Below the pieces are notes generated by a model. It had not been told where the DNA came from, did no database searches, and worked only from the letters and a program-made list of their open reading frames with translations. The position numbers and the translations under genes were made by a program. A stretch of 63,333 nt of DNA, from NCBI GenBank assembly GCA_015234115.1, contig JADFWP010000012.1:1-63333 (forward strand). Reading direction: 5' to 3'. Source of the stretch: Magnetococcales bacterium. Lineage in GTDB: Bacteria; Pseudomonadota; Magnetococcia; Magnetococcales; Magnetaquicoccaceae. Positions 1 to 8,820 of this stretch are shown here, in pieces. Positions within the stretch are counted from its first letter, which is position 1, and every line of letters begins with the position of its first letter.

Positions 1-54
1 TTAAAGTCAAAACCCTGGGGGAAGAATCCCCCAGACCCCTTCTTTTCTTTCAAT
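1..54. repeat. R2 palindromic repeat, right half, cut by window edge
   Basis: This is the right arm of repeat family R2. It holds a C-rich block (ATCCCCCAGACCCC) followed by a T-rich tail ending in TCAAT. The left arm would lie before the window. It ends 11 bp from the RNase E stop codon on the minus strand, so it probably forms part of that gene's terminator. Other copies lie near 21987, 23036, 32168, 34115, 42417, 43086, 46177, 54044 and 63279. Confidence 0.85.
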
Positions 55-65
55 GATGGACTGAA

Positions 66-2906
66 TCACGCCTCCCAGGGCGGAGGAAAATCTTCGGAGC
101 CTCGTTCCGGCCCCGGCGCCGCATCAACCACCGTATCCGGTGCGGACGACTCGCCACCTTCGCTCCCTTCGCCCCCTTCCGCCCCACCACCCGCACGACG
201 GGATGCCCCGGTGGTACGACGACGACGCCTGCGACGCGGACGGGGCTTGCCCCCTTCAGGCGCCGCAACCGGCTCCTCTTCCCCACCCTTCTCCTCGTCC
301 ATGACCTCCCCGACCAGACTCTCCGCCGAATCCGCCCCAGACTCCGGAGCAGCGATCACCACCGGCTTCACCGGTTCCAACTCGGGACGGGCGAGAATGA
401 ACAAGCCCGGCGCGGCCGTGGCCTGCACTCCCTGAATGCCAGCGACCACCGGGGATTCCTCTTCCTCCTCGTCGTCTCCCTCCGCATCGCTCAAGCCCTC
501 CTCCGGACGCACCCCCCCGGCGACAGCCCCCTGTCCGGATTTGCGCCGCCGACGCCGCCGACGTTTTTTCTTCTCGCCTCCCCCGGCAGAAGCGGCAACG
601 CTCTCCGACTCCTCCGCATCCTCCTCGGCAACCACAGGCGCGACAGGTTTCGATGGGGGCTGCGGCCTGGATTCCGGTTTGGCCTCCGGCTTGACCGGAA
701 CCGCCACCTCCCTGGAGGCCGGACGCCCCCCCGAACTCTTGCCCGCTTTCTGCTCGGCCAACTCCTCCGGAGTCGGGGCCACCTTGGGCCGGTCGGTACG
801 CTCCACCCGGTATTCCGGGGTCTGCAACGACTCATCCCCTTGAATCAACAATGGAATCTGACTATCCGCCTCCAGCGCGGCCAGTTGGGCGCGCTTGTGG
901 TTGAGCAGATAATTGGCCACATCCCACGAGGTGCGATAGACAATGCGCGTGTAACGACTCTTGGAGACATCCTCTTCCAGCATGCGAAACAGATGAATCG
1001 CCGTGGACTCCACCGAACGGATCGTGCCCAACCCCTTGCACCGGGGACACTCCATGCGGTTGGTCTCGCTGAAAGTCGGCTTCATCCGCTGCCGCGACAG
1101 CTCCAGCAGTCCGAACTGGGAAATCTTGCCCAACTGGATCTTGGCGCGGTCCAGCTTCAGCGCCTCGCGCATCTGCCGCTCCACCTCCAGATTGTGCTTC
1201 TTGTCCTCCATGTCGATGAAATCGACCACGATCAATCCACCCAGATCCCGCAGCCGCAACTGCCGGGCGATCTCCTCGGTGGCCTGAAGATTGGTCTTGA
1301 AGGCCGTGGTCTCGACATCCTTTTCGCGGGTGGAACGACCGGAGTTGATGTCGATGGTCACCATGGCCTCGGTCGGCTCGATGACGATGTACCCCCCGGC
1401 TTTGAGCTGAATGATCCGCTCGTGCATGGACTCGATCTGATTCTCGATCAAAAACCGGGAGAAGATCGGTTGCGGCTCTTTGTAGGGTTGCACCACTTTC
1501 ATGTAGCGCGGCATCAGCAGACGCATGAAATCCTTGCCGCGCCGATACCCTTCGTGCCCTTCGATCAGGATCTCGGTCATGTCGGAACTGTAAAGATCCC
1601 GGATGGTGCGCATGATCAGATCCCCTTCCTCGTGGATCAGCATCGGCCCATCGGCCTGCGCCGCGTTTTCCAGGATCTTTTTCCACAAACGCAACAGATA
1701 GTTCAGATCGCGGATGATCTCCCGCTTGGTCCGTCCCAATCCGGCGGTGCGGATGATCAGGCTCACCTGACCGGGAATGGCGATGGTCTCCAGGATCTCC
1801 TTGAGTTTCTTGCGTTCCATGCCATCGGTGATCTTGCGGGAGATGCCGCCGCCCCCTTCGTTTTCCGGCAGCAGCACGGCATAGCGCCCGGCCAGCGAAA
1901 GATTGGTGGTCAGCGAAGCCCCCTTGTTGCCACGCGGCTCCTTGACCACCTGCACCAGCAGCTTCTGACCCCGGGTGAGAATCTTCTGGATCGGCAACCG
2001 CTGCCGCCTCGGAAACCGCTTGAAGGTATCCAGCAGGGGCGCGCCGTCGTCATCGATCTCCACCCCGTTTTCCAGATCATCCAGACCGGAATCGGTTTCA
2101 TCCCCGGCAGACTCGGCAGACAAATCGGCGTTGCCCTCTTCGGAATCTTCCGACTCCCCATCCTCCGGTTCGTCGCCCCCCTCCTCCGGTTCGTCGGAAA
2201 CTGCGTCCAGCGCATCGGCGCCATCCTCCGGTTCCGACTCCGGCTCCGCCATACCGGCGTCCGACGCATCGAACCCATGCGCCGCAGGCTCTGCCGCGCC
2301 TGCATCCGCAGCTTCCGGAACCGGAATCGCCAGGGCGGCATCGTCCGCAGAGGAGGCAGGCCCGGACTCCGCATCGTCCAACTCTGCCTGTGGCGTGATC
2401 GCGGCAAGACAGGGCTGACTCCGCGCCTCGGCGACCATGGCCGGATTGGCGGAAGGAGGCACCGGTTCGTGCGGCGCGGTCCGAGGCTCCGGAACGGGAG
2501 TGCGGACGGAAACCGGGGCGAAGGTCTTTTTCCCTGACGCCTGCCCAGGATCTTCCTCGTCCTCCTCGTCGTCCTCGTCGTCGAACTCGTACTCCTCCTC
2601 CTCCTCGTCCTCCGGCTCCGGCAGGGGCAAGGGAAGAAATTCCCCGCGCTCCCCCTTGTCGTGGGTGGGGTAGTATTTGGGATGGATGTCGTTGACCGAC
2701 AGGAAGCCCTGACGCCCGCCTCCGAAATCGATGAAGGCGGCCTGGAGCGAGGGTTCGACGCGGGAAACGCGCGCCAGATAGATGTTGCCTTTGATTTGCT
2801 CCCGGCTTGATGTTTCAATGTCCAGGTCGATCAGTTTATTGTCCTGGACAATGGCGACACGAATCTCTTCTGGATGGGTGGCATCCACCAGCATACGCTT
2901 GGTCAT
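66..2906 (-). CDS. rne: Ribonuclease E (RNase E/G family)
   Basis: Endoribonuclease that initiates mRNA decay and processes rRNA and tRNA, and scaffolds the degradosome at the membrane. The 946-residue protein opens with the family start (MTKRMLVDAT) and an S1 domain. That domain is interrupted from about residue 95 to 300 by a highly acidic low-complexity insert and resumes at a KILTRGQKLLVQV segment. The DNase I-like catalytic core has TIDINSG near residue 517 and VVDFIDM near 561, which carry the metal-binding aspartates. The Zn-link CPRCKG follows near 620. The C-terminal third is disordered, with Arg-rich patches (KKKRRRRRRRK; RPRRRRRRR) suited to RNA binding. AGGAG lies about 13 bp before the ATG. 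An acidic S1 insert is common in alphaproteobacterial RNase E. Identification is secure; degradosome partners cannot be predicted. Confidence 0.97.
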   Translation of the reverse strand: MTKRMLVDATHPEEIRVAIVQDNKLIDLDIETSSREQIKGNIYLARVSRVEPSLQAAFIDFGGGRQGFLSVNDIHPKYYPTHDKGERGEFLPLPLPEPEDEEEEEYEFDDEDDEEDEEDPGQASGKKTFAPVSVRTPVPEPRTAPHEPVPPSANPAMVAEARSQPCLAAITPQAELDDAESGPASSADDAALAIPVPEAADAGAAEPAAHGFDASDAGMAEPESEPEDGADALDAVSDEPEEGGDEPEDGESEDSEEGNADLSAESAGDETDSGLDDLENGVEIDDDGAPLLDTFKRFPRRQRLPIQKILTRGQKLLVQVVKEPRGNKGASLTTNLSLAGRYAVLLPENEGGGGISRKITDGMERKKLKEILETIAIPGQVSLIIRTAGLGRTKREIIRDLNYLLRLWKKILENAAQADGPMLIHEEGDLIMRTIRDLYSSDMTEILIEGHEGYRRGKDFMRLLMPRYMKVVQPYKEPQPIFSRFLIENQIESMHERIIQLKAGGYIVIEPTEAMVTIDINSGRSTREKDVETTAFKTNLQATEEIARQLRLRDLGGLIVVDFIDMEDKKHNLEVERQMREALKLDRAKIQLGKISQFGLLELSRQRMKPTFSETNRMECPRCKGLGTIRSVESTAIHLFRMLEEDVSKSRYTRIVYRTSWDVANYLLNHKRAQLAALEADSQIPLLIQGDESLQTPEYRVERTDRPKVAPTPEELAEQKAGKSSGGRPASREVAVPVKPEAKPESRPQPPSKPVAPVVAEEDAEESESVAASAGGGEKKKRRRRRRRKSGQGAVAGGVRPEEGLSDAEGDDEEEEESPVVAGIQGVQATAAPGLFILARPELEPVKPVVIAAPESGADSAESLVGEVMDEEKGGEEEPVAAPEGGKPRPRRRRRRRTTGASRRAGGGAEGGEGSEGGESSAPDTVVDAAPGPERGSEDFPPPWEA

Positions 2907-3106
2907 GATGGGACGGGTTCTCCTGTATGGATTGGCCCAATCATCCGTTGATGCGGTCCAAGGCGCGCTGCATGGCGTTCACCTCGGGAGAATGCGACGG
3001 ATCGGGCATGGTTTCGGTTCATCCGGGGCAAGGCCACCGGGATCAAGTCCAAATCGAGAAAAAATGGCTCTACGGGCAAATAATATCAGTATAGGATCTT
3101 TTATCC

Positions 3107-4231
3107 ATGGAAGCAAAGTCGCTTGACAGATTTTCGCAGGTTCGCACGCCGGTTCGTCGCGTGGTGGTGGGCGCAGACGAGGCGGGCATGCGTCTGGACC
3201 GTTTTTTGAGCCAGCACAATCCCGGCGCACCCCTGGCTCTGGTGCAACGTTGGGTACGAACCGGGCAGACCCGCATCGACGGTGGCCGCGCCCAGGGGGG
3301 AGACCGCCTGGAAGCGGGACAGGAGGTGAGGCTGCCTCCGTTCGAAGCCAGGGCGCCTTCCCGGCGTGCCGACGAAGCGCCGGAATGGGCGATCAACGCC
3401 TTGAATTCCCGCATTTTGTGGCGCGATCGCTGGCTGCTGGTGCTCGACAAGCCCTGCGGCATGCCGGTGCACGGCGGCAGCGGCCAGGAGTGGGGCGTGG
3501 TGGATGCCCTGCGCACCCTGCTGGAGCGCGAAGGGGGTGGCGAGGTGCCGGAGTTGTGTCACCGGCTCGACAAGGAGACCTCGGGCTGTCTGCTCTTTGC
3601 CCTGGACAAGACGAGCGCGCGCCGCATGAGCGCCGCCTTTCGCTCCAAGGAGATCGAAAAGGAATACTGGGCCTGGGTCGCGGGCGCGCCGCGCGCCCCT
3701 GCCGGGGTGATCGATCAGCCGTTGAGCAAAGGCAATGCGCGGGGGGGCGAGCGCGTCATGGTGACCGGCGGCGGCATCGACAGCCAAAGCGCCCGCACCC
3801 GCTATCGGGTTCAGGAGCGCCACGCCCGCCTTTCGCTGCTGATCGCCCATCCGGATACCGGACGCACCCATCAGATCCGGGTTCATTTGCAATGGCTCGG
3901 CCATCCGGTGATCGGCGACGAAAAATATGGCGATCCCACCCTGAACCGGCAGGTGAAACGCCAGGGGGTCGCCCGCATGGGGCTGCATGCCCGCAAGATC
4001 GGTCTGGTTCATCCGGCCACCGGAGAAAAATTGATCATCGAAGCCCCGCTGGACGAGGGATTCAACCGTCTGGCCACCCTGGCCCGTGCAGACGATGGGC
4101 TCATGCGGCCAGATGATAAAGCAAACGGACCAGACTCTCGGTCCCGGTATGAAACGAAGGAAGATGGAGGTTTTCGTCCGGGGCGTGGGGACGGGCGTCG
4201 GGCAGGGAAAACCCGAGCAGCAAAGCCTTGA
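3107..4231 (+). CDS. RluC/RluD-family 23S rRNA pseudouridine synthase
   Basis: Converts specific uridines in large-subunit rRNA to pseudouridine. An N-terminal S4 RNA-binding domain (about residues 18-70, GMRLDRFL) precedes the RluA-type catalytic domain. HRLDKETSG near residue 152 holds the catalytic Asp, and GRTHQIRVHL and GHPVIGDEKYG are the later family motifs. The 374-residue length exceeds the usual 310-330. The conserved fold ends near EAPLDEGFNRL. The final 45 or so residues are Arg/Gly/Lys-rich and are read antisense through the end of the convergent M20 peptidase gene. RluC is more likely than RluD, but the target uridines cannot be read from sequence. The gene is divergent from rne across a 200-bp promoter region. 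Confidence 0.93.
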   Translation: MEAKSLDRFSQVRTPVRRVVVGADEAGMRLDRFLSQHNPGAPLALVQRWVRTGQTRIDGGRAQGGDRLEAGQEVRLPPFEARAPSRRADEAPEWAINALNSRILWRDRWLLVLDKPCGMPVHGGSGQEWGVVDALRTLLEREGGGEVPELCHRLDKETSGCLLFALDKTSARRMSAAFRSKEIEKEYWAWVAGAPRAPAGVIDQPLSKGNARGGERVMVTGGGIDSQSARTRYRVQERHARLSLLIAHPDTGRTHQIRVHLQWLGHPVIGDEKYGDPTLNRQVKRQGVARMGLHARKIGLVHPATGEKLIIEAPLDEGFNRLATLARADDGLMRPDDKANGPDSRSRYETKEDGGFRPGRGDGRRAGKTRAAKP

Positions 4232-5504
4232 TCCCCAAAATCCGATCCAGATCGGCCACCACCGGAATCGAAGCCCCTTCGCCGATGATCACCGGCTCGA
4301 CCCCGAAGGACTCTTTCAGGGCGCGCCGGGCCGCGATCACCGCCGGAAGATCCGCCGAGAGCCGCCAGGGATGACCGCCACCAGGCACGGAACGCACCTG
4401 GATTCGCACGCAATCGGCCATCATGGTCGCGGCGGCGCGCAGATGATCGGCCACGCGTGCGGCGACCCGTTCCGGCTGTTGATCCGGCACCAGACGCATG
4501 GAGAGCTTGGCCCAGGCCCGCGACGGCAACACGGTTTTGGCCCCGGATCCGGTATAGCCGCCCCACAGGCCATTGATTTCGATGGTGGGACGGAACCAGA
4601 GCCGCTCCAGCAGGGTGCAACCGGCCTCACCCCACCCGCCGGCCACGCCGATATCCTGCAAAAAAGCCGCCTCGTCGAACGGCAAGGCGGCCAGCCGGGC
4701 CCGCTCTTCCGGGGTGGGCGCGACCACATCGTCGAAAAATCCCGGCACGCGAATGGTGCCATGATCGTCTTTCAGGGTGGTCAGCAGCCGGGCCAGAATC
4801 TCCACCGGATTGGCCACGGCGCCGCCATAGCTCCCCGAATGCAGATCGCGATCCGGTCCGATCAGCTCGACCTCCAGGGCGACCAGCCCCCGCAGACCCG
4901 CCGTGATCGACGGGATCCCCTCGGCCCACATGCAGGTATCCGAGACCATGGCCAGATCGGCGCGCAGCATCTCCCCGCGCTCCCGCAGGAACGCCGGCAG
5001 ATTGGGACTGCCAATCTCCTCTTCGCCTTCGATCAGAAAAATCACATTGACCGGCAACCGCCCCGTGACCCGCAACAGGGCCGCCACGGCCTGCATGTGC
5101 ATGAGAATCTGCCCCTTGTCGTCCGCCGCACCCCGCGCCACCATGCGATCCTCGTGGATGGTCGGCTCAAAGGGACCGAAACGCCATAACGAGACCGGAT
5201 CCACCGGCTGAACATCGTAATGGCCATAAATCAATAGCGTGGGACGATCCGGGGCCTCCCGCCATTCGGCGGTGACGATCGGATGGCGGGGGGTGGGATG
5301 GATCTGCACCTGCCGGAGGCCGGAACGCTCCAGAAACGCCGCAGTCCAGGCCGCGCAGGCCGCCACATCCGCCGCGCGCTCCGGATGGCTGGAAATCGAA
5401 GGAAAACGCAACCAGTCGCTCAACTCCTTCAGACGCGCCTCGCGGGTGGCGCGCACCGCCTCCAGGACCGCTTGCATGGCGACCGGCTCAACCACCCAGC
5501 TCAC
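4101..5504 (-). CDS. M20 family metallopeptidase (dipeptidase type)
   Basis: Cytoplasmic di-zinc peptidase, probably acting on dipeptides or related amide substrates. Zinc-binding motifs are present in order: GHYDVQP (near residue 94), ARGAADDKGQ (near 125, bridging Asp) and EGEEEIGS (near 158, general-base Glu). The dimerisation domain includes DLHSGSYGG, and a late metal-site segment reads HAPDEN. Length is typical of the family. The start is uncertain: the upstream codon overlaps sixA by 17 bp, while an internal Met ten residues in (position 5477) would leave a short gap. The 3' end overlaps the convergent pseudouridine synthase gene by 131 bp. The substrate cannot be assigned. Confidence 0.93.
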   Translation of the reverse strand: MSWVVEPVAMQAVLEAVRATREARLKELSDWLRFPSISSHPERAADVAACAAWTAAFLERSGLRQVQIHPTPRHPIVTAEWREAPDRPTLLIYGHYDVQPVDPVSLWRFGPFEPTIHEDRMVARGAADDKGQILMHMQAVAALLRVTGRLPVNVIFLIEGEEEIGSPNLPAFLRERGEMLRADLAMVSDTCMWAEGIPSITAGLRGLVALEVELIGPDRDLHSGSYGGAVANPVEILARLLTTLKDDHGTIRVPGFFDDVVAPTPEERARLAALPFDEAAFLQDIGVAGGWGEAGCTLLERLWFRPTIEINGLWGGYTGSGAKTVLPSRAWAKLSMRLVPDQQPERVAARVADHLRAAATMMADCVRIQVRSVPGGGHPWRLSADLPAVIAARRALKESFGVEPVIIGEGASIPVVADLDRILGIKALLLGFSLPDARPHAPDENLHLPSFHTGTESLVRLLYHLAA

Positions 5505-6015
5505 GCGGGGAGATCAGGGTTTCGAGGGTGGCACAACCGGGAGAGATGTGGGTCCAGTCATTGGGCAGGGTGAGATGGGCCACGGTGGCGGTCTTGACCA
5601 ATCCCGCCTCTCCATCCCCATCGCCGGGCAACGCCATGGCGTGGCGGGAGAGATACTCAAGCAGCATCTCCAGTCCTGGATTGTGTCCCACGATCATGGC
5701 GATCCGGGTCTGTTTGGGCAGCTCGGTGAGCACTTCGAGCAACTCTTCGGTGCCGGCGCCATAAATGCGCCCATCCCACTGCACGAGTTTTTTCTTGATG
5801 TCGAGTACCTTGCATACCTCCAGAATGGTCTGTTTGGCACGCAAGGCCGGCGAACTGACAATGAAATCGGGGATCAGATCCTGATCCAGCAACCATTGTC
5901 CCATGCGCGGCGCATCCTGCAAGCCGCGCCGGGCCAGGGGACGCTCGAAATCGGAAGCGGCATCCGTGTCCCAGGCCGATTTCGCGTGACGCATGATGAT
6001 CAGTTGACGGGTCAT
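5488..6015 (-). CDS. sixA: SixA-type phosphohistidine phosphatase
   Basis: Histidine phosphatase of the phosphoglycerate-mutase-like superfamily. The known SixA dephosphorylates phosphohistidine on HPt domains of signalling or PTS proteins. The RHAKSAW signature at residues 9-15 carries the nucleophilic His, and VGHNPG near residue 108 carries the second catalytic His. The 175-residue length fits SixA (about 160-170). The downstream M20 peptidase overlaps or abuts its stop codon, so they are probably cotranscribed. The physiological partner is unknown; two histidine kinases elsewhere in the window are not obvious partners because neither has an HPt domain. Confidence 0.9.
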   Translation of the reverse strand: MTRQLIIMRHAKSAWDTDAASDFERPLARRGLQDAPRMGQWLLDQDLIPDFIVSSPALRAKQTILEVCKVLDIKKKLVQWDGRIYGAGTEELLEVLTELPKQTRIAMIVGHNPGLEMLLEYLSRHAMALPGDGDGEAGLVKTATVAHLTLPNDWTHISPGCATLETLISPRELGG

Positions 6016-6112
6016 GGCGGGTACACCTCATGCCTGGTATGAAAATGAAAGTCCTGGATCCTGGTAGCATAGATTCCAGATGCACGGACTGTCAAGATCT
6101 CGATGACATCCA

Positions 6113-6304
6113 AACCGCAATCATTTCGGGATGATGCGTTTTTGGCTCCAAGGCGTCGCCTGCGGCGACCGGGGGGCGCGCTGCCGGAAAAGCGCGCCAG
6201 GGAGCAAAGTCAAAGTCCCAAGGGCTTCGCCCCTGGACCCCACCAGGGACCCATGGCCCCTGGACCCCGATAAATTATTACCTGTCCCAAGATGAATGCG
6301 ATTC
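6113..6304 (+). repeat. R1 interspersed GC-rich repeat, copy a (diverged 3' end)
   Basis: Begins with AACCGC and runs through the R1 landmarks: CATTTCGGGAT, GGCGTCGCCTGCGGCGACC, a GCGCGCC block, CCCAAGGGCTTCGCCCCTGG and a GGACCCC pair around CATGGCCCCTGG. The 3' end has diverged from the standard GATGGGTGCGGTT and merges with the last bases of gmhA. It sits in the sixA-gmhA gap. No protein is supported in it; open frames here are repeat-derived. Confidence 0.85.
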
Positions 6305-6896
6305 AAAGCGCGCTGGCGAACATGCCCCGCTCCACCAACTCGCACAGGATGTGGCCGATCAGAATGTGACTCTCCTGAATCCGGGCCGTCACGGTGGAAG
6401 GCACCCGGATGCAGTCGCACTGGCTGAACAGTTTTCCACCGCTCTGGCCCGTGAACCCAACGACATGCAACTGTTTTTTCCTGGCCTCTTCGACGGCGAC
6501 CAAAAGATTGGGGCTGTTGCCGCTGGTGGTGATGGGAATGAAGACATCGCCCGGTCGGCCCAGGGCAACCACCTCGCGGGCAAAGACCTGCTCGTAGCCA
6601 TAATCGTTGCCAATGGCACTGATGGACGAACCATTCGTGCCCAGGGCCAGGGCGGCCAGCGGCGCGCGATCAAAACAGAGACGCGACGTGAACTCGGCGG
6701 CCAGATGCTGGGCATCCGCAAAACTCCCGCCATTGCCGGCAAAAAGAATCCGGCCCCCCTGTTCCAGACTGCTCTGGCAGTGCGCCGCCAGGGATTCAAT
6801 CCGGGCGATCAACTCCGGATCGTGCAGGATCGCCGCCTTGACTGCCATCGACGCCTCGATTCGGGCACGGATCAGCTCGGCCGGGGAGAGTTTCAT
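6303..6896 (-). CDS. gmhA: Phosphoheptose isomerase (sedoheptulose-7-phosphate isomerase)
   Basis: Converts sedoheptulose 7-phosphate to D-glycero-D-manno-heptose 7-phosphate, the first step of ADP-heptose synthesis for the LPS inner core. The 197-residue SIS-domain protein carries AGNGGSFADAQHLAAEF near residue 53 and ITTSGNSPN near 121, the sugar-phosphate loops. QESHILIGHILCELVE near the C-terminus supplies the catalytic and zinc residues. It stands apart from gmhB (26801) but serves the same pathway. Its stop codon lies at the edge of an R1 repeat. Confidence 0.95.
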   Translation of the reverse strand: MKLSPAELIRARIEASMAVKAAILHDPELIARIESLAAHCQSSLEQGGRILFAGNGGSFADAQHLAAEFTSRLCFDRAPLAALALGTNGSSISAIGNDYGYEQVFAREVVALGRPGDVFIPITTSGNSPNLLVAVEEARKKQLHVVGFTGQSGGKLFSQCDCIRVPSTVTARIQESHILIGHILCELVERGMFASAL

Positions 6897-6945
6897 GCGT
6901 CACTCCTTGAAATTGACAGGATTGGTCGAGAGGTATCACAGCCGC

Positions 6946-8595
6946 TCAACCCGGAAAAAGAATGGAAAAATGGATCCCCTTGTCCGGTGCGCCATGACAG
7001 AATATGTCGCCACCCAGGGTCTGAGTGACCAGATTGTAAACGATATGCATGCCCAGACCCGCCCCCCCCTGACCACGCCGGGTGGTGAAAAAAGGCTCGA
7101 AAATCTGCTGCACCTGATCGGAGGGCATCCCCTTGCCGTTGTCACGGTACTGAATGTGAATCTTCTGCTCATGATTGACCAGCACAATGATCCAGATGGT
7201 GCCGTGGGGCTTGAACTCGAAACCATGCCACAGGGAATTGCTGACCAGATTGGTGAGAATCTGGGCAATGGCACCCGGATAAACCAGAATCTCGGTCTCT
7301 TCCGGACAGGCGAAACAGATGCGGTGGGGCGTCTCCTGAATCTTGGGACGCAGCGTGGTCAACACCTCGTCGATGAAGGAGCGCAAATGAATTTTTCGGC
7401 GTCGGGTCACGCACCGATCCACCGCCACCTGCTTGAAACTCTCCACCAGATGGGCGGCGCGGTTGAGATTTTTCATCAGAATTTCAACCGCATTGCTGAT
7501 CGCGGTCAAACGCTGGTCGCAGGCGGGATTGGGCGCCTCGTCCGGAAGCGGTGCGCCCATGTATTCTTTCAAAGTGTCCTGCAGAAAAGAGGCCGCCGTG
7601 AAACTCACCCCCAGAGGAGTGCTGATCTCATGCGCCACTCCGGCCACCAGATTGCCCAGGGAGGCCATTTTTTCCGACTCCACCAACTGTTTCTGGGTGC
7701 GCCGCAAGGTCTCCAGCGAGTGATTGAGCTGCGCGGTGCGCTCCTGAACCCGTTCATCCAACGTGGTATTGAGCCGGGCAAGATCCTCGTTGAGGGCGCG
7801 TTCGGCGATTTTGCCGTTGGTCAGGTCATCGTGGACCGCGACGACTTCCCCACCCGGCAACCGGTAAACATAGTTTTCCACCCAGTATTCCAGCCGCTGA
7901 TCCTTGTAGGTGGTCAAGGGAAACCGTTCGGCACGACCGGTCAGATGAACCCGACGAAACACCTCCAGCAGCCCGAACTCCCGCACGCCGGGAAAAGCCT
8001 CCGTGACCCGCTTGCCCAGCACCATCCCCTTGCCGATGCGATTCATCCGTTCGGCGGCCTTGTTGAAATCGGTGATCCGGAAATCCCGTCCCTCGTCGAT
8101 CGGCTGATAGACGGCCACCGCGCTGCGCATGGCCTCGAACAGACTCCGGTAACGGGTTTCGCTCTGTTCCAAAGCCTTTTCCGCCGCACGTCTTTGGGCA
8201 ATGTGATGCCAACTGCGCAGCACCCGACTGACGGTCAATGGCAGATCCCGGATCACGTCCGGGCCGTTGAAAACCACATCCATGGCCCCGGCCCGCATCA
8301 CCTCGACGACCAACGCCGCATCGCGGGCCGCCAACAGAATCACCACCGGCGCCGCGGCAGGCTCACCAGCCAGAGTGACCAGTTCGGTCCCCATGCCGTC
8401 GGCCAGACGCAGATCGGTCACGATCACATCGACCGTCCCCTGTTCCAGAAGCGTCCGGGCCGCATGAAGCGTGGCTGCGGGCAGAATCTGCACCATCTGC
8501 CCGATCTCCTTGAATTTCTTGCGAATGGCAACCCCGTTCCGGCTGCTCTTTTCCACAAGCAACAGACGCGGCATATGGCTGTCCAGACGCTTCAT
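6946..8595 (-). CDS. Sensor histidine kinase with N-terminal degenerate receiver and PAS domain
   Basis: Order of parts: a receiver-like domain beginning MPRLLLVEKS with a phosphoacceptor-like Asp in VTDLRLADG; a PAS-like segment (ETRYRSLFEAM); a coiled coil; a HisKA domain with H-box GVAHEISTPLG; and HATPase_c with NLVSNSLWHG (N box), DNGKGM and the FEPFFTTRRGQGGAGLGMHI lid. The receiver lacks the usual N-terminal acidic pair (EKS instead of DD) and the conserved Lys, so phosphotransfer to it is doubtful. The start is set at MKRLDSH (GGA about 9 nt upstream); in-frame alternatives are ATG 8682 and TTG 8709. It appears to be a soluble kinase with no membrane segment. No response regulator is adjacent. 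Confidence 0.9.
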   Translation of the reverse strand: MKRLDSHMPRLLLVEKSSRNGVAIRKKFKEIGQMVQILPAATLHAARTLLEQGTVDVIVTDLRLADGMGTELVTLAGEPAAAPVVILLAARDAALVVEVMRAGAMDVVFNGPDVIRDLPLTVSRVLRSWHHIAQRRAAEKALEQSETRYRSLFEAMRSAVAVYQPIDEGRDFRITDFNKAAERMNRIGKGMVLGKRVTEAFPGVREFGLLEVFRRVHLTGRAERFPLTTYKDQRLEYWVENYVYRLPGGEVVAVHDDLTNGKIAERALNEDLARLNTTLDERVQERTAQLNHSLETLRRTQKQLVESEKMASLGNLVAGVAHEISTPLGVSFTAASFLQDTLKEYMGAPLPDEAPNPACDQRLTAISNAVEILMKNLNRAAHLVESFKQVAVDRCVTRRRKIHLRSFIDEVLTTLRPKIQETPHRICFACPEETEILVYPGAIAQILTNLVSNSLWHGFEFKPHGTIWIIVLVNHEQKIHIQYRDNGKGMPSDQVQQIFEPFFTTRRGQGGAGLGMHIVYNLVTQTLGGDIFCHGAPDKGIHFSILFPG

Positions 8596-8820
8596 GGCCG
8601 ATTTTCCGGATGGTTGCTGATGGCACGAAACATGGCCCGGTCCCTGGTTAAGCGTGTTGAACAGACGTTGAGTATCATCCATAGAAATGGATCGGATTGG
8701 CAGAATCAATCCAAGTAATGATACATTGTGTCACAATTGACAGGCAGTCGCAAGAGCGTGGGGGGAAAATGAGGAGTCAGGGCAAGGAAGGGGGCGATGG
8801 TTGCGGTCTGAGATCACGCT

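Noticed and set aside
840-2537. 565-residue plus-strand ORF opposite rne
   Set aside because: Antisense to a clear RNase E gene; no family match in the translation.
8725-8737. Palindrome ATTGTGTCACAAT upstream of the sensor kinase as an operator
   Set aside because: Arms of only 6 bp with no second copy; could be chance.
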